Below the pieces are notes generated by a model. It searched no databases and had not been told where the DNA came from. It saw nothing but the letters and a program-made list of their open reading frames with translations. DNA of 64,000 bases, from the NCBI GenBank assembly GCA_016124675.1, contig WGNG01000011.1:1-64000 (forward strand), given 5' to 3'. Positions 36,385-45,918 of this stretch are shown here, in pieces. Positions within the stretch are counted from its first letter, which is position 1. Each line of letters opens with the position of its first letter. A program made the position numbers and the translations under genes. The stretch comes from Alphaproteobacteria bacterium. Lineage in GTDB: Bacteria > Pseudomonadota > Alphaproteobacteria > Caulobacterales > Maricaulaceae.

Positions 36385-36437
36385 TATCCCTTCGCCGCTA
36401 TTGTTGAGGGAGCCGGGTTCGCCCGGACGCGCTGCTC

Positions 36438-38756
36438 ATGTTCAACCCGTTTGTCCGCCTGATCGCGCCACTCGCCGGCGCTGCCCTGACCCTCGCTGCG
36501 TGCCAGGATACGCCTGAAGCGCCCGCTCCGGAGACCCAAGCCGACATGGATGCATCCCAGACCGCTGCGCCGAGCCTTCTGGCGCGCGCCCTCGACATCG
36601 CCGCTCCCCAAGCCGAACAACGGCCGGTCACGATTGAACAGCTGGGCCGCTCGCGCGTCGATGAATTTGCCTGGATGCGCGACGACAACTGGCAGCAGGT
36701 CATGCGCGATCCATCGGTCCTGCGCGCCGACATCCGCACCCATCTCGAGGCCGAAAACAGCTATTACGCGGCCGTCATGGCCCCCACCCAGGCGCTGCAG
36801 GAGCGCCTGTACGCCGAGATGCGCGGCCGGATCAAGGAAGACGATGCCTCCTCGCCCGAGCGCGATGGCGAGTGGTTCTACTACACACGCTACCGCGAAG
36901 GCGGGCAGTACCCGGTCTATGCGCGCCGCGCCGCTGGCGCGGACGGTGAGATGACCGGCGAGGAACAGATCCTGCTGGATGGCGACGCCGAGGCGGAAGG
37001 CATTGATTACTTCCAGCTGGGCGCCGTGGAGCACTCGCCCGACCATCGCTGGCTCGCCTATGCTGTCGATACCGCAGGCTCGGAATTCTACCAGCTGCGT
37101 ATCCGCGACCTGCAGGCGGGCGCGGATGTCGCCACGCTCACCGAGGAGAGCTACGGATCGCTGGAGTGGGCCAATGATTCCCGGACCCTGTACTGGGTCT
37201 GGCGCGACGAGAATAACCGCCCGCGCCGTGTCTACCGCCAGAGCATGGACTCCCAAACGCGCGAGCTGATCTACGAGGAGTCCGATCCGGGCTATTTCCT
37301 CGGCGTGGGCAAGACCGACGGCAATACGTGGATCGTCCTGTCGGCCAATGACCACACCACGTCGGAGCTGCGCCTGTTCGACGCCAACGACCCGGCCGCC
37401 GAGGCGCTGCTGGTGTCACCGCGCGAGACCGGCGTTGAGTATGACCTGACCGAGGCGGGCGGACGCATCTTCGTGCTCACCAACCAGGACGGCGCGGTGG
37501 ACTTCAAGATCATGTCCGCGCCGCTCGAGGATCCGCGCCGCGAAAACTGGAGCGATTTCATCGGCCATCGCCCCGGCGTGCTGGTGACCAGCCTGATCGG
37601 CTTTCAGGACTGGCTGGTGCGGCTGGAGCGGTCGAACGCCCTGCCCCGCCTGATCGTGCGCCGTTTCGCCGATAATTCCGAGCACGAGATCTCGTTTGAC
37701 GAGGAAGCCTACGCGCTGGGCGCCTGGGGCGGCTATGAATACGCCGTGGACCGGCTGCGCTTTTCCTATGAGAGCCCGTCCACGCCGGCCGAGATTTATG
37801 ACTATGACATGGCCAGCCGTGAGCGCACCCTGATAAAGCGTCAGGAAATCCCCTCGGGCCACAATGCCGACGATTATGTCGTGCGCCGCCTGATGGCGCC
37901 TGCCCGCGACGGCGAGGAAATCCCGGTGACCCTGGTCTATCGCGAGGGCACGCCGCTGGACGGCTCGGCGCCGGTCCTGCTCTATGGCTATGGCTCCTAC
38001 GGGATCACCATTCCGGCGAGCTTCTCAACCTCGCGCCTGTCGCTGGTGGATCGCGGCATGATCTACGCCATCGCCCATATCCGCGGCGGCATGGCCAAGG
38101 GCTATCAATGGTATCTCGACGGCAAGCTGGAGAAGAAGGAAAACACCTTCAACGACTTCATCGACGCCGCCTGGATGCTGGTCGATGAGGGGTATACAAG
38201 CGCCGGCTCTCTGGTCGCCTATGGCGGTTCGGCGGGCGGGCTTCTGGTGGGCGCCGCGATCAATCAGGCGCCTGATCTGTTCGCCGGCGCCATCGCTGCG
38301 GTGCCGTTTGTGGACGTGCTCAACACGATGAGCGATCCGTCCCTGCCGCTGACCCCGCCCGAATGGCCCGAATGGGGCAACCCCATCGAGGACGAGGCCG
38401 CCTATGACATGATCCTGGCTTACAGCCCCTATGATCAGATCAGCGCCCAGGATTATCCGCACGTGCTGGCGACGGCCGGCCTCACCGACCCGCGGGTCAC
38501 CTATTGGGAGCCGGCCAAGTGGATTGCGCGCCTGCGCGAGGCGCGCACCGATGACGGCCTCACCCTGATGCGCACCAATATGGGCGCCGGCCATGGCGGC
38601 GCATCGGGGCGGTTTGATTCTCTGCGTGAGCGCGCCGAGGAGTTTGCCTTCGCCCTGATGGTGGTCGGGCTGGCCGACGCGGAGGCCGCTGAGGCCGCCG
38701 CGCAAGCGGCTGAAACGCCTGCCTCCGCGCCCGCTGGCGAGCCGGACCAGGGCTGA
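36438..38756 (+). CDS. S9 family oligopeptidase (oligopeptidase B type), putative lipoprotein
   Basis: A 772-residue serine peptidase of the prolyl oligopeptidase family, closest in layout to oligopeptidase B. It has a signal peptide with lipobox LAAC (Cys22), then DEFAWMRDDNW and EEWFYYTRY-like EWFYYTRYREG, a beta-propeller, and the C-terminal alpha/beta hydrolase with GYGSYGITIPASF, the nucleophile in AYGGSAGGLLVG, and the His in AGHGGASGRFD. It presumably cleaves short peptides in the periplasm. An acidic/Ala tail ends the protein. A terminator follows. Confidence 0.93.
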   Translation: MFNPFVRLIAPLAGAALTLAACQDTPEAPAPETQADMDASQTAAPSLLARALDIAAPQAEQRPVTIEQLGRSRVDEFAWMRDDNWQQVMRDPSVLRADIRTHLEAENSYYAAVMAPTQALQERLYAEMRGRIKEDDASSPERDGEWFYYTRYREGGQYPVYARRAAGADGEMTGEEQILLDGDAEAEGIDYFQLGAVEHSPDHRWLAYAVDTAGSEFYQLRIRDLQAGADVATLTEESYGSLEWANDSRTLYWVWRDENNRPRRVYRQSMDSQTRELIYEESDPGYFLGVGKTDGNTWIVLSANDHTTSELRLFDANDPAAEALLVSPRETGVEYDLTEAGGRIFVLTNQDGAVDFKIMSAPLEDPRRENWSDFIGHRPGVLVTSLIGFQDWLVRLERSNALPRLIVRRFADNSEHEISFDEEAYALGAWGGYEYAVDRLRFSYESPSTPAEIYDYDMASRERTLIKRQEIPSGHNADDYVVRRLMAPARDGEEIPVTLVYREGTPLDGSAPVLLYGYGSYGITIPASFSTSRLSLVDRGMIYAIAHIRGGMAKGYQWYLDGKLEKKENTFNDFIDAAWMLVDEGYTSAGSLVAYGGSAGGLLVGAAINQAPDLFAGAIAAVPFVDVLNTMSDPSLPLTPPEWPEWGNPIEDEAAYDMILAYSPYDQISAQDYPHVLATAGLTDPRVTYWEPAKWIARLREARTDDGLTLMRTNMGAGHGGASGRFDSLRERAEEFAFALMVVGLADAEAAEAAAQAAETPASAPAGEPDQG

Positions 38757-38790
38757 CGCGCCGCGGGCCAAGGCCGCTCTGAAAACAATC

Positions 38791-38823
38791 GGGGCGGGCT
38801 CCAGCCCGGAGCCCGCCCCTTTC
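38791..38823 (+). terminator. Terminator after the S9 oligopeptidase gene
   Basis: An 11-bp perfect stem, GGGGCGGGCTC (38791-38801) with GAGCCCGCCCC (38809-38819), then TTTC. It separates convergent genes; the T tract is short. Confidence 0.75.
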
Positions 38824-38848
38824 ATGCCCGCAGTCTGAAGGCTGCCAG

Positions 38849-39490
38849 CTATTCAAGCTGGAAATCAAGCCGGGTTTCGACGCCTCGGCGCACCACCTCG
38901 TCACCGGGCCAGCCGAGCTGCGACGCGTGGGTCCAGCGCGCCACCGCCGCAAGGCTGGCGCGCGCAAACCCGTCACTGTCACAGGCGAGCACCTGGGCAT
39001 TCGCCGTGCGGCCTGACGCCAGGATATCATACCGCACCACGCATGTTCCCTCGATGCCGCGCGATAACTCCCGCTGGGGATAGACCGGATCGACCCGCCC
39101 CGTCAGCTGCGGGATCGACAGGGTGATCTGCGGCGTGGCGATGGGCTCGACCGTGTATGCGATGACGGGCGCGGGCAAAGTCATCGTCTGCTCGCCCGGC
39201 GCCGCCTGCGCCGTCCGGTCGATCACCGGCCGCGGGGGAGGCGGGGTGAAATCAATCTCAGGCGTGAGCGGGTTGGGCACTGGCTCATGCTCGGGAATGT
39301 CAAACGAGATGACGATGTCCGGCGCCGGCGCCGCCGCAGGCTCCGGCGGCGCGTCGTGGTGAATCAGCGCCCGCATGAGCAGGAACAGGCACGCTGTAAT
39401 GATCATGGCGAGCGCGGCGGATACGAGAAACCGGAACAGCCCCGCTGCGGACAATCCCGGTCTGGCGTCGGCTGGCGAGTATGCGGTCAT
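38849..39490 (-). CDS. TonB-like energy transducer protein
   Basis: A 213-residue TonB-family protein: a single N-terminal membrane helix (~residues 18-42), a Pro-rich periplasmic span (PAAAPAPD, DFTPPPPRP), and a C-terminal TonB domain (VDPVYPQRELSRGIEGTCVV, VARWTHASQ). It would transmit inner-membrane proton-motive force to outer-membrane receptors. GGGAGA before the ATG at 39490 sets the start. It lies downstream of the TonB/ExbBD cluster but after a terminator, so it has its own promoter. Second TonB in 3 kb. Confidence 0.85.
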   Translation of the reverse strand: MTAYSPADARPGLSAAGLFRFLVSAALAMIITACLFLLMRALIHHDAPPEPAAAPAPDIVISFDIPEHEPVPNPLTPEIDFTPPPPRPVIDRTAQAAPGEQTMTLPAPVIAYTVEPIATPQITLSIPQLTGRVDPVYPQRELSRGIEGTCVVRYDILASGRTANAQVLACDSDGFARASLAAVARWTHASQLGWPGDEVVRRGVETRLDFQLE

Positions 39491-39625
39491 GTGCGTTCTC
39501 CCCTGACGTCGAGACGGGCTTGCCGCCCGCCCGGACCGGGAAGGATCATACGCGTTCGGGGCGAAACTGTGACGCTCGCTCGCGCGTGAATTGTTGCGGC
39601 GCACAATCCGCAAACGCAAAAGGAA

Positions 39626-39651
39626 AACCCCGCAGCGCAAGCTGCGGGGTT
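39626..39651 (-). terminator. Terminator of the DUF3450-TonB-TPR cluster
   Basis: A perfect 11-bp stem, AACCCCGCAGC (39626-39636) with GCTGCGGGGTT (39641-39651), loop GCAA. On the minus strand it is followed by TTCCTTTTGCG. It lies 35 bases beyond the stop codon of the TPR gene. Confidence 0.88.
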
Positions 39652-39685
39652 CGCCCGTCATCAAATCACGTCAGGCGCGGCGGAT

Positions 39686-41218
39686 CTATCCGGCGGCGGT
39701 GCGCTGTTCGATTTCCTCGCGGTAGGCCGCCGCTTGCGCGTCGTCCATGCCGGCTTCACGGACCTGCTCGCCATAGATGTTGAAGTAGGGCTGGCAGCGC
39801 TCCGGGATTGATTCAAACTGCACCCGCCCGTCCTCATCCACCGATCCGGTCAGCACCAGCGAGCGGCGCTCGGAGTCCAGCGTCAGCCGGCACTCCTCGA
39901 TCAGCACCTCTTCGCGCTGGATGGCGCGGGTTCGGGCGCCTTCGATCCGGCTATTGATGAAGCGTATCCAGCCATCGGCATTGCGTCGGCTGGTCGGATA
40001 GCGCATGGCCTCGCGGTAGGCATCGATCGCCGGCTGCACCCGGTCCTGGCTGTAGCGCACGCTGCCCAGCAACTCCCAGGCGCGGCCGGTTTCCGAGCTG
40101 GACAGTCCGCCACTGTTGATCGCCTGGGTCAGGATCTGTTCGGCCTGGGGCCACTGGCGCATCTGGAAGCGCGCCTCGGCGATCTTCAGCGCCGTTTCGC
40201 CCGACGGACGGGCGCGATTGAGCTGTTCCAGCGGTGCGATGGACCGTTCGAACTCGTCGGCCTGGCGCCACATATTGCTCAGAAGCGTCAGATGCCGCTC
40301 GGTCGCCTGTACCCGGCCCGCATTTATCTCGCGCTCGAGAATGCTGGCGCCGCGGAACGGATTATTGAAGTGGCTGTAATAGGCCACCATGCCGACGATC
40401 TCGCTTTCGTCCACGAGAAGGCCGTTGAGATACATCAGGCGCGCGGTCTCGAACGCGTTCTCTTCCTGGTCGAGGCGGGCGTAGAGCGCACGCAGATTTT
40501 GCCAGGACCGGCGCGACTGAGGGAAGGCGTTCAGCGTTTCGCGCACCACACGCAGCTCGTCGGGCACCCGCTCGAGCTGGTTGTAGTAGTACTGCAGGAT
40601 ATTGAAATCACCTTCGGTCTTGTTGGGCGTATTATTGTAGAAATACTCCGCATACCGCAGGCCATCATTCAAGCGTTCAGCCTGAATGTAGGCTTGAGCC
40701 ATCATGCGCGCGAGCGGAGGCGTGAGCGTGGCTCCGGCCTCGAACGCCATTTCCAGCTGCCGTATCCCTTCAGCGACGCGCTCGGTGATCATCATCATCT
40801 GGCCGACATTCACCCGCAGCGCCACGATTTCATCGCGCACCAGCGCGTTGGTGGCCAGCGCAGCCAGGAAGTCGTCAATGGCGCGTGGAACGTTGTCGGC
40901 CGCATAATAGGCGCCGCCCCGCATGCGCAGCACGACAGAGCGCTCATACGGCGTCATTTCGCGGCCCATGACGGCATTCAGCACCGTAATCGCCTCGGCG
41001 TATTGCTCATTGGCGATCAATTCCTGCGCGCGCAGGACCTGTTCGCCGATGGCGGACGTCATCTGCCGGTTGGCGGCGGGATCCTCGTCTTCGCTCTGGC
41101 TCTGATTGCGCTGCGCCTCCGCCGGCGTGGCCGACGCAAACGCCAGCACGGCAGCCGCCGCGAAAATGCCCAGCGCCGCGAACGCTTGCACCGGCAGGGA
41201 ACGGAGGTCGTGCGTCAT
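39686..41218 (-). CDS. Periplasmic TPR protein of the TonB cluster
   Basis: A 510-residue exported protein. A signal peptide (cleavage near ATPAEAQ, ~35) is followed by many helical TPR-like repeats (for example EQVLRAQELIANEQYAEAITV, split here as an example of one unit, and AWELLGSVRYSQDRVQPAIDA). It is the last gene of the cluster, after tonB. Similar TPR proteins accompany the DUF3450/ExbB/ExbD/TonB set in other Proteobacteria and are thought to support TonB-dependent transport; the exact role is unknown. CAAGGAG precedes the ATG. Confidence 0.88.
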   Translation of the reverse strand: MTHDLRSLPVQAFAALGIFAAAAVLAFASATPAEAQRNQSQSEDEDPAANRQMTSAIGEQVLRAQELIANEQYAEAITVLNAVMGREMTPYERSVVLRMRGGAYYAADNVPRAIDDFLAALATNALVRDEIVALRVNVGQMMMITERVAEGIRQLEMAFEAGATLTPPLARMMAQAYIQAERLNDGLRYAEYFYNNTPNKTEGDFNILQYYYNQLERVPDELRVVRETLNAFPQSRRSWQNLRALYARLDQEENAFETARLMYLNGLLVDESEIVGMVAYYSHFNNPFRGASILEREINAGRVQATERHLTLLSNMWRQADEFERSIAPLEQLNRARPSGETALKIAEARFQMRQWPQAEQILTQAINSGGLSSSETGRAWELLGSVRYSQDRVQPAIDAYREAMRYPTSRRNADGWIRFINSRIEGARTRAIQREEVLIEECRLTLDSERRSLVLTGSVDEDGRVQFESIPERCQPYFNIYGEQVREAGMDDAQAAAYREEIEQRTAAG

Positions 41219-41275
41219 GGTCTGTCTCCTTGAGCGTCAGGATGGCGATGCAGGCGCGGCCGGAGCCTCGCCGCC

Positions 41276-41893
41276 CTAGCCTTCCATTCTGTAGTCAAGC
41301 GTGGTGCGCACGCCTCTGCGCCAGACAGCGTTTCCGCCTTCAATGCGCGGCTCATAGCGCCACCGCTCCACCGCCCGGATGCTGGTTGATTCAAACAGGC
41401 TGCTGGAACAGTTGACGACACGGATATTGGTGGGCTGGCCGTCCGGCGTCACATCGAACTCCATCAGGCAGTTGCCCGATACGCCCCGCTCTGCGGCGCG
41501 CGGCGGGTATTGCGGCTCGATGCGCACCAGCGGCTGGGCGTCCCGGTCGGACACGTCGAAGCTCACCTGGGCGCCTGTCAGATTCGGCGCGTCAAAGTCG
41601 GGAATCTGCCCCATCGTGGTTTGCATGTCTTCGGTCGGCGCGTCGGCGGCCTGGCGCGGGATCTGCGGCGGCGGGGGCGGCGGCTCGGCCTGCTGCACGT
41701 CATCGAGCGTCAGGTCGCGCTGGCGCACCTGAATGTCCTCGGCCACGTCGGAGATGGTGATGCGCAACTCCTCGCTCGCTTCCTCGAGCGGCGCCTCGTC
41801 GTCGAAAATCAGAATCTGCATCAGGGTGAACAGCAGGAAAGTGATCACAGCCGCGATCGGCACACCGATCAATAGTCTCATCAAGCTCGCCAT
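41276..41893 (-). CDS. tonB: TonB family energy transducer
   Basis: A 205-residue TonB: N-terminal helix (~residues 5-30), a Pro-rich segment (EPPPPPPQIP) that spans the periplasm, and a C-terminal domain (RIEPQYPPRAAERGVSGNCL, VERWRYEPRIEGG) that touches TonB boxes of outer-membrane receptors. It starts five bases after exbD, within a compact operon. It is smaller than E. coli TonB (239), as usual for TonB2-type proteins. Confidence 0.92.
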   Translation of the reverse strand: MASLMRLLIGVPIAAVITFLLFTLMQILIFDDEAPLEEASEELRITISDVAEDIQVRQRDLTLDDVQQAEPPPPPPQIPRQAADAPTEDMQTTMGQIPDFDAPNLTGAQVSFDVSDRDAQPLVRIEPQYPPRAAERGVSGNCLMEFDVTPDGQPTNIRVVNCSSSLFESTSIRAVERWRYEPRIEGGNAVWRRGVRTTLDYRMEG

Positions 41894-41897
41894 GACC

Positions 41898-42308
41898 TCA
41901 GAACCCCTGCTCGTCAGTGGACACGGTGACAGGAATGTCCATATCGATCATCAATTCCTGAAGATCGAGGACCGTTCCAGCCGGAGCACCCAGATCGCCC
42001 TGGATCATCGCTTCAGCGCGCGGGTTTTCGCTCCGCAGCTGCTCGATCTGCGGACGAACCTCCGCTATATCATAGACTGCCCTGTTGATCCAGATTTCCC
42101 CCGCCGCGTTCACGGCGATCAGCATGGTGGGCCGCTCGCGCTCCTGCGTGGTGGTTTCCGGGCGCTCGACATCGATCCCGGGCTCTTTCACGAACACGGC
42201 GGTCACGATGAAGAAGATCAGCAGGATGAACACGACGTCCAGCATCGGCGTCATGTTCAGTTCGACGTCTTCGTCGTCTTGCCTTACGCGGCTTTGTCGG
42301 CGAGCCAT
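41898..42308 (-). CDS. exbD: ExbD/TolR family biopolymer transport protein
   Basis: A 136-residue ExbD: one membrane helix with the essential Asp (LNMTPMLDVVFILLIFFIV; Asp in MLDVVF) that conducts protons with ExbB, and a periplasmic domain. It lies 18 bases downstream of a second exbD. The pair may form a heteromeric ExbD as in TonB2 systems. Confidence 0.93.
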   Translation of the reverse strand: MARRQSRVRQDDEDVELNMTPMLDVVFILLIFFIVTAVFVKEPGIDVERPETTTQERERPTMLIAVNAAGEIWINRAVYDIAEVRPQIEQLRSENPRAEAMIQGDLGAPAGTVLDLQELMIDMDIPVTVSTDEQGF

Positions 42309-42326
42309 GTGCTTCCTCCTGCCGGA

Positions 42327-42740
42327 TCAGTTGCCGGCGTCCGAGCCCGCAGCACGCGAGATCGACACCGGAATATTGTTGGCCCGCATTTCATCCCAGA
42401 TTCGCACCATGGTGCCATGGCGGGCGTCCGGGGCCACTTCGATCAGCACCGCCGACTGAGGCTGCTCCGCCCGCAGACGTGACACGGCCGCCAGAACGCG
42501 GAACTCACTGGTTGATTCCTGGTTCACGAACACGCGGTTCTGGTTATCGAGCTGGACCAGGATCACCGGATTATCGGCTGCCGGCTCGTCACTCGGCGGC
42601 GGAGGGCGCATGTCCACGCCTTCTTCCTGGAGGAAGGTGGCGGTGACGATGAAGAAGATTAGAAGGATGAACACGATATCCAGCATCGGTGTCATGTCGA
42701 TGTCGGATTTGTCGTTTCTCCGGCTGTTTCTGCGTCGCAT
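42327..42740 (-). CDS. exbD: ExbD/TolR family biopolymer transport protein, second copy
   Basis: A 137-residue ExbD paralogue with the same membrane signature (DMTPMLDIVFILLIFFIV), where the Asp of MLDIVF is the proton carrier. The periplasmic part (RVFVNQESTS, RVLAAVSRL region) differs from the neighbouring copy, so the duplication is old. It starts three bases after exbB. Confidence 0.93.
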   Translation of the reverse strand: MRRRNSRRNDKSDIDMTPMLDIVFILLIFFIVTATFLQEEGVDMRPPPPSDEPAADNPVILVQLDNQNRVFVNQESTSEFRVLAAVSRLRAEQPQSAVLIEVAPDARHGTMVRIWDEMRANNIPVSISRAAGSDAGN

Positions 42741-42743
42741 GGC

Positions 42744-43265
42744 TCAATCCACCTCAAGGTCATCGGCGAGCTCGTCGATGCGCTGCTTGGCCATCCGCTC
42801 GATCTGACTCGAGAACATCAGGCCCGACAGCGCGGCGACCATGCCGGCCATGGTCGGGATGGTCGCGCGGGCGACGCCTGACGACATGGCGCGGGCGTCC
42901 GAAGACCCCAGGATCGCCATGACGTCAAACACTGACACCATGCCTGTCACCGTACCCAGAAGGCCGAACAGGGGCGCCACCGCGACGAGGGTCTTGATCA
43001 GCTCCACGTTCTGGCTGGTCTTCTGCTTGACCTCGCTGAGCAGCTGGTCGCGGATCGCCAGGGCGTGCCACGACTGATGATCGCTCCGGGCGCCCCACTC
43101 CCGGATGGCGCGGTTGCGCACCCCTTTGTGGGCGAAGCTGAAATAGGCCAACCGCTCCAGAATGAACGCCCACATCACGAAAGTCAGGGCCATGATGTAG
43201 TTCAGGACCGGTCCGCCGCGTTCCAGAAACATCTGGAGGTTATTGAAGGCGGTGGTGGGATCCAT
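42744..43265 (-). CDS. exbB: ExbB/TolQ/MotA family proton channel protein
   Basis: A 173-residue ExbB: three membrane helices, with VAPLFGLLGTVTGMVSVFDV and GVARATIPTMAGMVAALSG carrying the conserved polar residues of the channel. It has a short cytoplasmic loop. It forms the stator that powers TonB with ExbD. It follows the larger ExbB-like gene by 11 bases. Confidence 0.93.
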   Translation of the reverse strand: MDPTTAFNNLQMFLERGGPVLNYIMALTFVMWAFILERLAYFSFAHKGVRNRAIREWGARSDHQSWHALAIRDQLLSEVKQKTSQNVELIKTLVAVAPLFGLLGTVTGMVSVFDVMAILGSSDARAMSSGVARATIPTMAGMVAALSGLMFSSQIERMAKQRIDELADDLEVD

Positions 43266-43276
43266 GATCTGTTCCT

Positions 43277-44671
43277 CTAGCCCCGGCTCTCTTCGGCATG
43301 GCGGGCGATGATGCCGGCCGCCTGCTCTTCCAGCGTGCTCTGCGCGCCGCGCGCAAAGCTGGCCGCGAAGGAGTGGATGAACAGCAGCGGGATCGCCGCG
43401 ATCAGACCCATGACCGTGGTCACGAGCGCTTCGGAGATACCGCCGGCCATGATTTTCGGGTCGCCGGTGCCGAACAGGGTGATCTGCGTGAAGGTGCGGA
43501 TCATGCCCGTCACGGTGCCCAGAAGGCCCAGCAGCGGCGCGACGGCGGCGGCGAGCTTGAGGAAGTTCAGACCAAACTCGAGCTTCGGCGTCTCGCGCAG
43601 GATCGCTTCGTCAATCTTCAGTTCGATGGTGCTGGTCGGGCGATCCTTGACCTCTTCATAGGCGAGCATGATGCGGCCCAGCGGGTTGGACGAGGACGCG
43701 GTCGAGCGGCGCTTCTGGGCATTGATCGCCGAGTTGACGCCCAGCAGGACGAACAGGCGGAAGATGCCAAAGGCGGCCGAGAAGACCAGCAGCGCCAGAA
43801 TGATCTGGGCGACCAGCCCGCCCTGCTCGAAGCGCTGGGTCAGGGACGGCACTTCCAGATACACGCGCAGCAGGCCGCCGCGTGACGGATCGACGGGGCC
43901 CGACACGATATCGCCCGGCTCGGCATTGATCAGCGCGTTGGCGGCGCTCACCAGGCGGCCCGGCGGCTGCGTGCTCAGCTCTTCCATGCGGTAGCCGGCG
44001 GCGCGGTTGGTCGGCTCGACGCGCCACTGGACATATTGCGCGCCACCGCGATCAACCAACGCGATGAACGGCCCGACGCGGGTGATGGGAAGCGGCTGGC
44101 CGTCATTCTGGCCCACGACGCGCGCGTTATAGGTCACCACCTGGCCCTGGGCGCGCATTTCGTTGAGCTGGACTTGCCAGATCTGATCCAGTTCGCGGCG
44201 ATCCGGCAGGGTGCGCGACTCGGCAAGGTCCATCAGCGGCTCATGCCGGCGCGGGAATTGCGAGGAAATCAGCGACCCCTCGATCAGCGCAGCCACTTCG
44301 CCGGCAGCCTGGCGCGCAGCGCCGAACAGCTCGCCATATTCGCCCTGGGCTGCGCGCAGCTCGGCGTCGAGCTGGGAGATGGCCGTCTGGTTGGCTTCGA
44401 ACTGGACGCGGCCGCGTTCGGCTTCGGCCTGCAGGCCGGCGAGCGTGCCCTGGGCCTGACGCAGAAGCGCGGACTGCTCGTCGCGGCGCTGGCGGAACTC
44501 CTGCAGGCGGCGCTGGTTTTCAGCCGCCGCGTCCCGCGAGTCGGCGCGGACCCGGTCCAGAAGCTCCTGGATCGAGCGCACGGGCTGCTGTTCTTGCGCG
44601 GCCAGGGCCGGGGCGGCGAACACGCCGGCGCCGATCGAGACGGCGGCGATCATGCTGATCATCTTTTTCAT
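43277..44671 (-). CDS. ExbB-like protein with long periplasmic coiled-coil extension (TtpC type)
   Basis: A 464-residue protein. A signal peptide (residues ~1-24) leads to a long periplasmic region with a Gln/Glu/Arg-rich coiled coil (~35-125), then the MotA/TolQ/ExbB channel domain near the C-terminus (AAVAPLLGLLGTVTGMIRTF, ISEALVTTVMGLIAAIPLL). This layout is that of TtpC, an accessory of Vibrio TonB2 systems. It likely helps TonB reach the outer membrane or assembles with the ExbB next door. Confidence 0.9.
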   Translation of the reverse strand: MKKMISMIAAVSIGAGVFAAPALAAQEQQPVRSIQELLDRVRADSRDAAAENQRRLQEFRQRRDEQSALLRQAQGTLAGLQAEAERGRVQFEANQTAISQLDAELRAAQGEYGELFGAARQAAGEVAALIEGSLISSQFPRRHEPLMDLAESRTLPDRRELDQIWQVQLNEMRAQGQVVTYNARVVGQNDGQPLPITRVGPFIALVDRGGAQYVQWRVEPTNRAAGYRMEELSTQPPGRLVSAANALINAEPGDIVSGPVDPSRGGLLRVYLEVPSLTQRFEQGGLVAQIILALLVFSAAFGIFRLFVLLGVNSAINAQKRRSTASSSNPLGRIMLAYEEVKDRPTSTIELKIDEAILRETPKLEFGLNFLKLAAAVAPLLGLLGTVTGMIRTFTQITLFGTGDPKIMAGGISEALVTTVMGLIAAIPLLFIHSFAASFARGAQSTLEEQAAGIIARHAEESRG

Positions 44672-44698
44672 GGCGGTAAGTCTCCGGTCTCTTTCCAG

Positions 44699-45469
44699 TT
44701 AGCGCGCGTCGGCCGGGCCAGGCAGAGGTGCAGTGAACACCTCCGGCGTGGTCACCTCGCGCGCAATGCGGAAGGCGCGCTCCACATCGACAGCCATGCT
44801 GCCGGGCACCGGGCGCCATTCGCGGTTGTCCTGCGTGAGAATGTCGAAGCTTCCGCCAATCTCGCGGATCAGCGCAACACGACCGATCTGAAGCACGTCG
44901 GCGGCCTGCGGCACGCCGTCCACCTCGATCTCCTCGCTATAGGCCCGCAGCGAGCGGCCATAGCCCATTTCGATCTCGTAGGCGTTCAGAAGGAGGCGGT
45001 AGCGTTCGGCGGCCGAGATGTTCGCGTCGCCCAGCGCGGTCTGGATATTGCTCAGGCGCTCCTGGCGCACGTCCATCTGGAACGGGAGGTCCTCGTTGAT
45101 GAACTCCTCCAGCGCCACATACATGTCCAGCAGCATGGGAGCGAGGTCGACCTCGATGGACCCGACCCGCTCAAGCTGCGTGCGCAGGGCGTTCAGCTCG
45201 TTCTGCTGGGACAGCAGGAACACGCGCTGCTGCTCCAGGAAGATGCGCTGCGATTCGATCTGTTCCTGCGCCGCAAGGTACTGGCCCTCGGCGTTGTCGG
45301 CAGCGGTCGCCAGCTGCGTGATCTGCTCCTGGGCCTGCGCGCCTTCCTGAGTGGACTGACGCGCGACCCGAAGCGCCTCGTCAAGCTGGGCGTACGCGCC
45401 GCCCGCCGTGACGATCGCCGCAGCGCCCGCAATCAAACATGCCCGGATTGCCTTAAAACTCTTTGACAT
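44699..45469 (-). CDS. DUF3450 family periplasmic coiled-coil protein
   Basis: A 256-residue exported protein with a signal peptide (cleavage near GGAYAQ, ~28) and a long heptad-like coiled coil (~30-105; QEQITQLATAAD, QRIFLEQQRVFLLSQQNELN). The following PMLLDMYVALEEFINEDLPF and ERYRLLLNAYEIEMGYGR are DUF3450 signatures. DUF3450 genes typically head this kind of exbB-exbD-tonB operon. The function is not established. The ATG at 45469 opens the signal peptide; upstream in-frame sequence is not conserved-looking. Confidence 0.9.
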   Translation of the reverse strand: MSKSFKAIRACLIAGAAAIVTAGGAYAQLDEALRVARQSTQEGAQAQEQITQLATAADNAEGQYLAAQEQIESQRIFLEQQRVFLLSQQNELNALRTQLERVGSIEVDLAPMLLDMYVALEEFINEDLPFQMDVRQERLSNIQTALGDANISAAERYRLLLNAYEIEMGYGRSLRAYSEEIEVDGVPQAADVLQIGRVALIREIGGSFDILTQDNREWRPVPGSMAVDVERAFRIAREVTTPEVFTAPLPGPADAR

Positions 45470-45918
45470 TTCTCGCCTCACAGTAGCCGGCGCGAGCGGT
45501 CGCCCGCGCGCTTCCGTTTCCCTCGCTTCAATGCGCCCTTGCGGATCAGCCGGAACGGCTCCCCCCGCGATGCAGCGCGCACCGTGCCCAATCGGCCTTT
45601 CGGCCACAACAAAATTGTGAGGACATAATGACAGCCATCATCCCCTCGATCCCGCAGCGTTCTCCGCTGTCTTGTCTCGTGTGATGCGACGCTAGCACCG
45701 GCCACGCGCATCAATCAACCGCTTAGACAGCAAACACCGTGCCGCAGCGCAGTCCGTTCGAGGGGTTTTTAGAGCGCATGCATTGCCAAATTAAGACAAA
45801 ACAGCGCCCGGACTGCACAGACAATAGCACGCGGGCCCGCCGTCAGGGAACCCCCGGCGCCCGGAAAAATTCTCGCCCGCAACGCGCAATTGCAGCCGAT
45901 TCTTGGAAGAAAGAAGGA
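45470..45918. other. Upstream region of the TonB cluster
   Basis: About 450 bases without a convincing gene. It must hold the leftward promoter of the DUF3450-TonB operon and the end of the tRNA-Gln transcript. A short GGCCGAAAGGCC hairpin lies at about 45592-45604 and AT-richer sequence around 45605-45630. I see no clear -35/-10 pair and no repeat shared with the rest of the window. Confidence 0.4.

Noticed and set aside
36327-37355. 342-residue minus-strand frame opposite the S9 oligopeptidase
   Set aside because: Antisense of a gene with a complete catalytic serine motif and propeller; composition is typical of shadows.
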